Below, piece after piece: positions 21,142-29,591 of a stretch of DNA of 34,199 nucleotides. The notes under the pieces were generated by a model that had not been told where the DNA came from, made no database searches, and was given only the letters and a program-made list of their open reading frames with translations. How positions within the stretch are numbered: the stretch's first letter is position 1; every line of letters begins with the position of its first letter. The position numbers were made by a program, and so were the translations under genes. This stretch comes from Zancudomyces culisetae (taxonomy: Eukaryota > Kickxellomycota > Harpellomycetes > Harpellales > Legeriomycetaceae): contig LSSK01000241.1 of the NCBI GenBank assembly GCA_001969505.1, positions 1 to 34,199 of the forward strand, given 5' to 3'.

Positions 21142-21685
21142 TACAGTTTCAAAACTGGAAATTTTGGCTTAGTTTTGAAATATCTACTTTGACGTTTGTT
21201 TTTTTATTGTTTTTTTGACATTTTGTTTTGATTATGAAAATAAATAAGCTGTAACTTGGATTTGTTGTTAGACTTGTGGTGTTTTAATATAGTCAAAGAT
21301 TATAAAAGTTTCTATAATGTATAAACTAAAAGATGAAAGAAGGTGATCCTCTTGTGTATATTGTTTATTTGGATTTATATTATGAAATAATTAAGTTATA
21401 AAAATAAATTATAAAAATAAAAATAAAAAAAATTCAAATTCAACCAAACTCAACCAAAGTAACCAAGGGGTTTGTTTTTAATTTTTTTTTTTAAAGGCAC
21501 AATAAAAAAAATTTTTTTTCTTTGTTACCCTGCTAAAATTAATCAACCAAACTAGTAAATAAAGGTTGTAGAGTAAAAAGAAAAAGGACCACAAATCAAA
21601 AATATTGTAATCAAATTGTAAATTCAAGATTGAATAGAAAAACGCAAGAACCATTGAACAATTGGATTAGAAAAACGAGAACAAG
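21142..21685. other. Intergenic region (GPN1 3' end to eIF3l promoter)
   Basis: No gene is seen in these 544 bp. Features include AATAAATAAG-like sequence about 100 nt after the GPN1 stop (candidate polyadenylation region), a T-rich run near 21480, and an A8T8 junction at 21504-21519, 167 nt before the eIF3l ATG. Confidence 0.6.
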
Positions 21686-23491
21686 ATGTATCAGGACAAT
21701 TTTGAAGACGAACTTACGGGATACATCAACGTAGATGTAGTGGCAGATTCATACGCAGCGATGGATGAATATGTTGATGGAGAGGTAGCAAAGGAGCTCG
21801 AGGAAATGAAGAAACAACAAAAACAGCAGCGATATGAAAAGGCACAGGAACAGTTGCAGGAGGGAGTAGAGCAGATTCCAGCGCAAGTTCGAGATTTTAT
21901 ACAGTACTTTAGCCGAACAATTGACCAGAGCAATATAGGGAAGATTACGCATATATACGAGTACCAATTCAACAAGATGAGCGAGAAATTCTATAGCAAA
22001 ACATCGTGGCCAGAGGCAAAATACATTGGGGAGCTAGTTAAGGGAAACGAGATATTTTTGATATTGTACAAGGAAATGTACTTTAGACATATATACTCAC
22101 ATCTGCAGCCAAGCCTGGAGGAGCGAATCATGTCGTTTGACAACTACTGCGACTTGTTCAACCACATTTTGAACTCGGAGAAGCCGGTAGAGCTGGAGCT
22201 GCCAAACAAATGGCTGTGGGACATTATTGATGAGTTTATTTACCAGTTCCAGAGCTTCTGCACGTACCGAAGCAACCTGAGCAAGAAGGCAGCAGATACT
22301 ATCGAGGTGTTGAAGAACAACACGGCAGTATGGAACACACACAGCGTGTTGAATGTGCTGTACAGCTTGGTAGCCAAGTCGAAAATCTGCGAGCAATTGC
22401 AAGCAAGCGTCAATGGACAAGACCCAACAGTGGCAGCAGGCGAGTACGGAAACTGCTCGCTGTACAAAATGCTGGGATACTTCAGTCTGGTTGGGCTGTT
22501 GCGTGTCCACTGCATGATGGGCGACTACACTCTTGCGCTGCAGAGCCTGGAGAACATTGAGCTTGGAAACCACCGTGCGCTGTTTACTCGCGTTCCAGCC
22601 TGTCACGTGACTCTCTATTACTACGTCGGCTTCTCGTACTTGATGATGCGCCGCTACTCCGACGCCACCCGCATCTTTGCCAACATTCTTACCTTTATTC
22701 TGCGTACTCGCCAGTACCAGACCCGCTCGTTCCAATTCGACATTGTCAACAAGAAGGCTGACCAGATGTATGCGCTTATGGCTATCTGTTTAGCTCTCTC
22801 GCCTACTCGTGTTGACGAACAAATCCACTCTCATCTCCGTGAAAAGTATGGCGAGCAACAGTCTCGCATGCAGCGTGGTGGCGATGACTCTCTAGCTACT
22901 TTCCAGGAACTGTTCCTCTATGCCTGCCCCAAATTCATTTCTCCAAATCCTCCAAACTATGACGCTTATCTTTCTTCTCTCTCTTCTTCTACTGCTAATC
23001 CAAATCCAACCACCTCTACCTCTACCTCTACTTCTACTTCAAATCCTGATACTTCAAATCCAAATTCCAATGCCAATCAAACTTTCAACCGCTTTGAACT
23101 TCAGGAATTCCAAATGAAAATCTTTATGCACGAAGTCAGTCTCCAACTCATTGTCCCCACTCTTCGCTCATTCCTTCGTCTTTACACCTCTATGAAGCTC
23201 GACAAGTTGGCCTCTTTCCTTGACATTTCTCCTGCCGAACTCCACACCCAACTCCTTGTCTTCAAGCAACGTGCCTCCCAGCTAAAATGGTCTGGTGGCC
23301 CCAACTTGCTTGATGGCCTTCCCTCCAGCATTGGTGATTTGGGCTTTGCCATTGATAATGATGTTGTTTATATTGCTGAAAACAAAGTTGGTCGAAAGTA
23401 TGCTGATTGGTTTATTCGCAATTCCGCCAAAATCGGTGATCTTGTCAAAAACCTTGAATCCAATTATCTATTGCCTTCTTCAACCGCTTAA
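21686..23491 (+). CDS. Translation initiation factor eIF3 subunit L
   Basis: A single exon, 601 aa. eIF3l is a PCI-domain subunit of the eIF3 octamer core, which binds the 40S subunit in the cytosol and helps recruit initiator tRNA complex and mRNA. Seen: a Lys/Gln-rich N-terminal helix; VPxxVRDFIQYF-type segment (IPAQVRDFIQYFSRTIDQ); the highly conserved LELPNKWLWDIIDEFIYQFQ and VWNTHSVLNVLYSLVAKSKI; TPR-like helices (YKMLGYFSLVGLLRVHCMMG, HVTLYYYVGFSYLMMRRYSD); and the PCI region ending VGRKYADWFIRN. A Ser/Thr/Pro/Asn simple insert sits near residues 435-470. Length is slightly above human eIF3L (564 aa). Baker's yeast lacks this subunit, so its presence argues against a budding yeast. Synonymous usage switches near 22560: earlier AGC, CGA and GCA, later TCT/TCC, CGC/CGT and GCC/GCT. 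Confidence 0.97.
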   Translation: MYQDNFEDELTGYINVDVVADSYAAMDEYVDGEVAKELEEMKKQQKQQRYEKAQEQLQEGVEQIPAQVRDFIQYFSRTIDQSNIGKITHIYEYQFNKMSEKFYSKTSWPEAKYIGELVKGNEIFLILYKEMYFRHIYSHLQPSLEERIMSFDNYCDLFNHILNSEKPVELELPNKWLWDIIDEFIYQFQSFCTYRSNLSKKAADTIEVLKNNTAVWNTHSVLNVLYSLVAKSKICEQLQASVNGQDPTVAAGEYGNCSLYKMLGYFSLVGLLRVHCMMGDYTLALQSLENIELGNHRALFTRVPACHVTLYYYVGFSYLMMRRYSDATRIFANILTFILRTRQYQTRSFQFDIVNKKADQMYALMAICLALSPTRVDEQIHSHLREKYGEQQSRMQRGGDDSLATFQELFLYACPKFISPNPPNYDAYLSSLSSSTANPNPTTSTSTSTSTSNPDTSNPNSNANQTFNRFELQEFQMKIFMHEVSLQLIVPTLRSFLRLYTSMKLDKLASFLDISPAELHTQLLVFKQRASQLKWSGGPNLLDGLPSSIGDLGFAIDNDVVYIAENKVGRKYADWFIRNSAKIGDLVKNLESNYLLPSSTA

Positions 23492-23496
23492 TTTCT

Positions 23497-23556
23497 CCCT
23501 TTTTCCTTTTCCTTTTCCTTTTCCTTTTCCTTTTCCTTTTCCTTTTCCTTTTTATT
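23497..23556 (+). repeat. (CTTTTC)n repeat between eIF3l and the CHERP-like gene
   Basis: About nine tandem CTTTTC units immediately after the eIF3l stop. The whole spacer to the next ATG is only 123 bp, so the eIF3l 3' UTR and the next promoter overlap here. A shorter tract of the same unit lies in the first intron of the next gene (about 23739-23762). Confidence 0.85.
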
Positions 23557-23614
23557 TATTTATTATTGTTCTTTTTTTAAATTACTTTTCTCCTCTTTAC
23601 TTTAATCAAATAAA

Positions 23615-24592
23615 ATGTTGAGTATATCAGACTTGAAAAATGAAGACTACCCAGAGACCGAAGATTTGGTTGTTATCGATAAAATGGTTCTTCAACACCA
23701 TACTAATCCCGACTTGATTTCAATGGTAAATTTTCTACTTTTTCCTTTTCCTTTTCCTTTTTGTTCCTCTCTTCATCAATGTTGTTTTTGTTTTTGTTTT
23801 TGTTTATTTCTCTTTTAATATTTTAATCTTGTTACACATTCACTTCAACACAAACACTAACACTAACAGCTTTCTATTCATTTCTATTCTTTTATTTTAC
23901 TTTTTTAACTAACAAAAAAAATAAATGATTTCACCAAAAAGGTTATGCATCATCAAAAGGACAACCCCAAATTCCGGTTTCTCTATCCAAACAACAAATA
24001 TCATAAACTCTACCTATTCAAACTTCAAAACTTTAATTCTCAACTGTACTATTATTCCGATTTTATCAATATTAACCCAAAGCATTGTCTCGACAAACTA
24101 GTCAATTTCTATTCTTCTTACCACACCATTTATCCACCGAACCAACAAAAACAACAACAACAACAACAATTAAATATTAATTCAATTCTAACTTTTGTGA
24201 TTAACTTGAATCCAAAGCTTGATCCTGTTAGCGATTCCGAAATAGTACAGGTAACCTCATTTTATATTTTTTTCTCTTCTCTTGTTTTATTTTCTCTCAC
24301 ATTTGCTTGCGTTGAATTTTTAATATCAAGATAATTCTTAACATATACTAATACTTCTCACTAAACAAAATAATTTATTTGTAACTCTAGAATATCCTCT
24401 CTTTAATCCAATCCACTCTATTTCAAGAAGACGAGTATGTTTGTTTATTGTATTTCATTGCCTGTGTATTATCATGGAAGAACACCGAATCTAGTGCTAA
24501 CAGCACCAACACTTCTGTAACAAATACCACCTTAATTTCAGAGTTTGTGGTTTCTGTAACCCGTCACATGTAACCCATCTAATAAACTACTT

Positions 24593-24623
<31 letters not shown>

Positions 24624-26039
24624 TATTTTGACTCTTCAACACTTTATTTTACGAAATAACATCAACTAAACATGACATAACTTTATAGAATCCATCTGTT
24701 TTCTCCAAACCCCAATTCACGAATTGCAGAAAGTATGTTGCCACTACTACTTGCCCTCCAGTCATTTAATATCGATGTTGGCTTATTACTAGACAACTTT
24801 GCTCCAGAGACTGTGGCTCGGTTAAGTACCAATCTATTGGCTCCAAATCTGATAGATTTACCTCCAGCTAGGTTTAAATCAATCGTTATAAACCCAAACC
24901 TACAACAACAACAACAACCGTTTCTCTACCATCAGACAATTCCTCCTCCCCCTCCTCCATTTCCTTTCCCTCCTCCGCCTCCTTCATCTCTACCCCTTGA
25001 CCCACCACCACCACCACCCCCACACTTACAGTTCCCCCCTCCTCCTCTTCCTCCTCACATTCTTCATCATTATCCTCCTTCTCAACCTATAGATCCTCCA
25101 CTTCTTCAACCGCCACCACCACCACCACCTTCACTACAGCCCCCTCCTCCTATTCCTACTAAAAAATACCACGATTTACCTGCCGCTCTAATGATTCCAT
25201 CCATAAATTCATCCAACTCTCGCTATACTCCTATTGATCCCAAAGTCATTGAAGATGTATCGACTATCAAATCGATTGAATCTCAACCACTCTCTGTTGA
25301 ACTTACTGCTGCTCTTGACCAGTTTTACTCTGACGTTAACCTTATTTTTCGAAGGCCAGAAGACTCTGATGATCCAAAATCAGATATAAAACTCATATAC
25401 GACAAAGAGGGTTGGGACCTTGAAACTTTATACCAAATTATTCCATCTTACTCCTCCTCCCCCTCCTCCTCTTCACCTCCCTCCTCCTATTATTCTTCCT
25501 CTCGTTCTGTATCTCCACATAGATCACATTCTAGTCAAAAATATAGATCAAAATCAAAATCAAAATCAAAATCAAAGTCAAAGTCAAAGTCAAAATCATC
25601 ACAATCTTCATCCAAGCCCAAAAAATCTGCTGCCATTCCTTTTAATTATTCTTTACTAGAAAACCCTTCCTCCACTTCTGCTTCCACTTCAGCTACTGGT
25701 GCAAATGTGAATACTCACATTGCATCATCTAACGTAGGCTACAAATTGCTTGAAAAGTTTGGTTGGTCCAAAGGCCAATCACTCGGCTCCACATTCCAGG
25801 GCATTGTTGATCCGATTTTGCCCTCTTCAGGTGCTTCTGCTTCCGCTTCTGCTTCTGTATCTGCTTCTGTATCTACTTCATCATCATCCAGAACTTCCAA
25901 TTCAAACAATCGTAACGAACGCCACAGACCTTCCATTTCGACTTCTTCACAGTCTAATGATGATGCTTATTCAAAATATCGATCTACTCTTGTCAAATCA
26001 TATGGCCGGTCTGGACGATCCTCCAAATCTGGAAAATAG
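23615..26039 (+). CDS. CHERP-like SURP / CID / G-patch splicing-associated protein
   Basis: Four exons: 23615-23725, 23942-24250, 24391-24569 and 24689-26039, with introns of 216, 140 and 119 nt, giving 649 aa. Order of parts: SURP module at about 20-70 (VIDKMVLQHHTNPDLISM then VMHHQKDNPKFRFLYPNNKY); a helical, CID-like region at about 115-270, with a short poly-Gln at its start; a Pro-rich stretch at about 284-356; the segment YHDLPAALMIPSI plus TPIDPK near 360, which parallels the YFDLPAGLM...PLDPKD block of animal CHERP; an SK-rich RS-like tract near 480-505; a G-patch at about 547-575 (GYKLLEKFGWSKGQSLGS); and a C-terminal DDAYSKYRSTLVKSYG matching CHERP's DDPYENYRRNKSYSF. Family role: U2 snRNP-associated nuclear factor affecting splice-site choice. 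The domain order is diagnostic. The CID itself is weak by eye. Confidence 0.87.
24940..25160 (+). repeat. Poly-Pro coding tract (CCT/CCA/CCC-rich)
   Basis: A low-complexity pyrimidine-rich region encoding runs of Pro broken by Phe, Leu, Ser and Gln, within the CHERP-like protein. Such tracts commonly bind WW, SH3 or EVH1 domains. Confidence 0.85.
25550..25600 (+). repeat. (TCAAAA)n repeat encoding Ser-Lys
   Basis: The same hexanucleotide as in NAA35 (CAAAAT is a rotation of TCAAAA), here read in another frame as alternating Ser-Lys. Later units carry G (TCAAAG). It forms the RS-like domain of the CHERP-like protein. Confidence 0.9.
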
Positions 26040-26636
26040 TAGCCCTCTCTCCTTCTCCCCCTCCTACTTGTGTTGTTTTATCAATTTATTATATCATGTT
26101 TTTCTCTATACTATCATTATATTTTCTCTATTGTATCGTTTAACAATTTGTAATAAATTCAATCAATTTTCATTATAATCTTCTCGTTCGCCCTCCTCCC
26201 CTCCTTGCACCTATTAATCATTATTTCATGATTGAAAATTGATTCTTTTTACCTCTTCTAAATTATTATAGTAATACTGGACTCGAATGTATAAACCTTA
26301 AAATCTTGATAACTGGTACAGGGATTTTGTTTGTTATCAATATCGCCATTTCATTAAAGTTACAATAAACAAAAATAATTTAGATATACTCAACCACATA
26401 ATCAGAACCCTGGTGGTATTTCTATGCGCACTTCCCCCCAAATTTTCACCCTCACTTTTGTTCGTTTTATCAAAGTCTAGTCAAACTCCAGTAAAGTACA
26501 ATTTCATCTACGATTTTCTTTTTTATCTAGCAAAGGAGTTTTTATAATACACGAACAAAAAACCAGTCAAAAATCATTAAACGCTATATTATGAATAACT
26601 TTACAAATTATAACTATCAAGTGACCCCCATGTACA
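26040..26636. other. Convergent 3' region (CHERP-like / P450)
   Basis: The two genes end tail to tail here. AT-rich, with T/C-rich sequence just after the CHERP-like stop and AATAAA-like words near 26152 and 26366. No gene is supported. Confidence 0.6.
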
Positions 26637-28313
26637 TTATGAGTGTTTCCACGACCGCTGGACAGCATAGAGACCTGATGTTTTATTGCGATCAGAAAAG
26701 ATCGTATAATGCGAGGTATCAAAATCTTCAGAGTTACAATCCCCCTGAGGACGATAGTTTGGGTAAAATTCAAAGTTTCGTATAAGGATGGCCATCACCA
26801 ACTTGATTATGGCCACCGAATACAATCTAGCAAGGCAAATACGGCCTCCGGCACCCCAAATCAAATTGGCCAATGAGGCATCAGAAAGCTTCATTCCAAG
26901 ACGAATATGCCGCTTGTAGTCGAAGCTATTTGCGTTGGGTCCAAATAGTTTTGGATTTCTGTTGTGTGCTTGGATGTTAAAGCCGATATATCCACCTTTG
27001 GGGATAGTTACACCATTCGACATTACCACATCTTGAGTTGAAATACGAAGCATAAATACCTTTGCGCCTGACATTCTGAAACACTCTTTGATAAACGCAT
27101 CAAGCAATACCATGTTATCCAGCATCTCAAACGGAATATGTGTGGATCCATTATTCATCTCAATTAGTGAAAGTTGTTCGTTGAGTAACTCCTTGCACAC
27201 GTCGGGTCGTAAACTCAGCTCTACTATCAGACTATATAACCTATTCGCCATTATCATTATCCCCGATTCTATAACACGTTGAAGTTGGAATCCCATTTTC
27301 ACTACATCCTCCTCTACATAATTGCTATTATCCACCAAGAACTGAATTATATCCATGGGTTTGCCAAATTCGGGCAAATATTTCCTACGCTTTGATTCCA
27401 GCTCAATGTATTCGTATATGTAGTTTTGACCTATATCGCCATTTTTGAACAATATGGTATAAAATTTTGCGTTATGTGGATCAGGAGAAGTACGATCCAT
27501 CGATTTTAAGAAACAGTCTACTAGCTCTTTATCCTTAATCGCATATGGTCCCAAATATCTAAATATGACCGCGTACTCCATTATTACACATGTCAACTTT
27601 TCTAGACTCGTTATTTCAATCTGGTTATCCTTATATCTTTTTCCCGAATCCTGCACTCCCCTAATTATTACTTCCTCTAAGCTCGGCTGTATTGCAGAAA
27701 TCGATTCTGGCAGGTCAACATACGACGTAAAGTATGTCAAGTATCTCGCTAGCAATGTTTCTCTTGCATGCCCTCCCCTTGTCATAGCTATTAACTTGTG
27801 ATATATCATGGGTCTCGCTTGGTTGATATTGAATGTTTCATCAGGAATCATGGTGAACTCGTTTGAAAATTTACCACCTATTAACAGAAACTTCGAATTT
27901 TCGGATAAAGCGACTATACTATTGTTCATCTTTTCTCCCAAAAGATGCTTTCTGGCTTTTTTTGAATCCGTGCTAAGCTTTGAAACATCACAAAAAGGAC
28001 TATACACTTTTTTAGTTCCATATGGCATCGCAAGCTCTTTTAGAGTCGTTTTAAACTTCTCAATTACACCAGTATAAAGCACAGATATCACAAATTTAGC
28101 TCGTAGCAGAGTGAATACAAGCTTCCATATCCAAATATCGCCAAAGAAGAAGACTGGATCTAAGCCATATAGCACTGCAATGATTACGATTAGATTTATC
28201 GAAATATGAACGTAAACGTTGTCCAATATGCTCTCTCTCACTATTCCCACAAAATCTATGGTCCCAATTACCCAATTGACCGTGTTGAGTATATAAATTA
28301 GTAGAAATATCAT
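26637..28313 (-). CDS. Cytochrome P450, microsomal type
   Basis: One open frame of 558 aa from the ATG at 28313; no intron is evident. P450s are haem monooxygenases; this one is probably ER-bound, since the N-terminal 85 residues contain two or three hydrophobic segments. Seen: K-helix ExxR as ECFR at about 410-413; the following beta region with VTIPKGGYIGFNIQAHNRNP, matching the family's 'xxIPKGxxV...xxHRDP'; a PERF-like FDYKRHI near 464; and the haem loop WGAGGRICLAR with the Cys ligand at about 493. Oddities: Trp replaces the usual first Phe of FxxGxRxCxG and Ala the last Gly; the I-helix region (ESGIMIMANRLYSLIVEL) lacks the acid-Thr pair used for oxygen activation. Substrate and CYP family cannot be assigned. 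It stands beside no other metabolic gene. A TATA-like element lies 75 nt upstream. Confidence 0.93.
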   Translation of the reverse strand: MIFLLIYILNTVNWVIGTIDFVGIVRESILDNVYVHISINLIVIIAVLYGLDPVFFFGDIWIWKLVFTLLRAKFVISVLYTGVIEKFKTTLKELAMPYGTKKVYSPFCDVSKLSTDSKKARKHLLGEKMNNSIVALSENSKFLLIGGKFSNEFTMIPDETFNINQARPMIYHKLIAMTRGGHARETLLARYLTYFTSYVDLPESISAIQPSLEEVIIRGVQDSGKRYKDNQIEITSLEKLTCVIMEYAVIFRYLGPYAIKDKELVDCFLKSMDRTSPDPHNAKFYTILFKNGDIGQNYIYEYIELESKRRKYLPEFGKPMDIIQFLVDNSNYVEEDVVKMGFQLQRVIESGIMIMANRLYSLIVELSLRPDVCKELLNEQLSLIEMNNGSTHIPFEMLDNMVLLDAFIKECFRMSGAKVFMLRISTQDVVMSNGVTIPKGGYIGFNIQAHNRNPKLFGPNANSFDYKRHIRLGMKLSDASLANLIWGAGGRICLARLYSVAIIKLVMAILIRNFEFYPNYRPQGDCNSEDFDTSHYTIFSDRNKTSGLYAVQRSWKHS

Positions 28314-28387
28314 TTTAGCTTGCGTATTTTATTTTTCCAACAATCATTGCTGATTGTGCAATAAATACCAACAGGGTTGATATATCT

Positions 28388-28395
28388 ATTTTATA
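28388..28395 (-). promoter_or_regulatory. Candidate TATA box of the P450 gene
   Basis: TATAAAAT on the minus strand, 75 nt upstream of the P450 ATG. The spacing fits a transcription start roughly 30 nt downstream and a short leader. Confidence 0.45.
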
Positions 28396-28420
28396 CCCTG
28401 AAGTCTCCGCTTATAGCCTC

Positions 28421-28434
28421 AGCTTAAAAGCTGG
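28421..28434. promoter_or_regulatory. Inverted repeat CAGCTT-AA-AAGCTG upstream of P450
   Basis: A perfect six-base inverted repeat with a two-base spacer, about 25 nt upstream of the candidate TATA box. It could bind a dimeric regulator; function is not known. Confidence 0.4.
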
Positions 28435-29591
28435 TTGGGTTTATAGTATTATAAATATTCCTCAAATACCTATGCTTTATTTATTCCTGGCCTTTTTTTT
28501 TTGACAAAAATGGGCATAATTTTTTATTATAATCACTTTAAACTGTAAAATTATTCAATAAACATTCAAAATATTCCACAAATAGTATTCAATTTTAATA
28601 ATATAGAGCTATTTTGGTCATTATTTAGTAAGTTTATGTAAAGAACTAGGGTCTAGGTGAAAGTGTGAGTAACTGTGAAATTAATTGAAAAGGTCGCAAG
28701 TTATATAAGATGTTCAGTTGAGCCTATGAGTGGGTTTACTTTTTTTTCAATTAATTTTGTTCTTATTTACAATTGGGATATTGGTATAATTCCCACAATT
28801 TTTATTGGCCTTGTTATCAAGACATTTAGATATTTGTTGATTTGTTGATCATTGTCGAGAGATCTAGATATTTGAAAAATGGAACTGAACTGGGAACTAA
28901 GTTCTAGGCTGAGTGATTATTTAGCCATTAATATCTACAATCAAAAACTTTTTTCCTTGATTTTCGTATTTTCTGATTAGTAGTGTAATACAACACTATT
29001 TCCTTTTGAAAATGCTCTAACTAATTGAGGAATATATCTAATAAATCAGCTCCAGTGTCAACTTTTTAATTTTTACATATTGTCCTTATTCAAAACACTT
29101 GGGAGGTTTAGTAAAATAGCTGACTTTGATGCATCCAATCATGGTATCCATTTATTTTGTGTTGATTTTCTACGTTGTAAATCAATATGCTAAAGATAAA
29201 GATTAAATTACACAAAATCTCTTGTTCATCAGTGACTATTAGTTCAATTGTTTAGCCCTATTTTTTTTTGTAATTATTAAGGTTGGGATATTGTTTTTTA
29301 ATATTATCTAGCAGAAAAACAATTAGTAATAAAATAGTCAAAAACAAACAAGTAATAACCCAAGGTGGGTAAAAGATAGTCAAACCACCAACTCATAGCA
29401 GAGTTGAATCAGGGTTGCTACTTTATAACCCGAATAACATCAATAATAACGAGTGACTTATTGATTATATTATTAGATAATTGTGTCTAACAGTATATTG
29501 ATTTTTTCACTATTCTAAAAAACCATAGGTGTGTCAGAATTTATTTTCTACTAGAATTTGCTCACATTCACAAATTTCCAGAATGTTTACT

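Larger units (their letters stand above)
28314..29591. other. Intergenic AT-rich region
   Basis: Apart from the P450 promoter elements near its start, I see no open frame, RNA gene or tandem repeat in these 1.3 kb. A sequence around 29350-29430 has a weak likeness to tRNA boxes but does not fold as one by eye. Confidence 0.6.

Noticed and set aside
22097-22735. 212-codon minus-strand frame
   Set aside because: It is antisense to the conserved middle of eIF3l.
29350-29430. tRNA-like sequence
   Set aside because: Words resembling a B box (GTTGAATC) and an A box occur, but no cloverleaf with proper acceptor and anticodon stems could be drawn.
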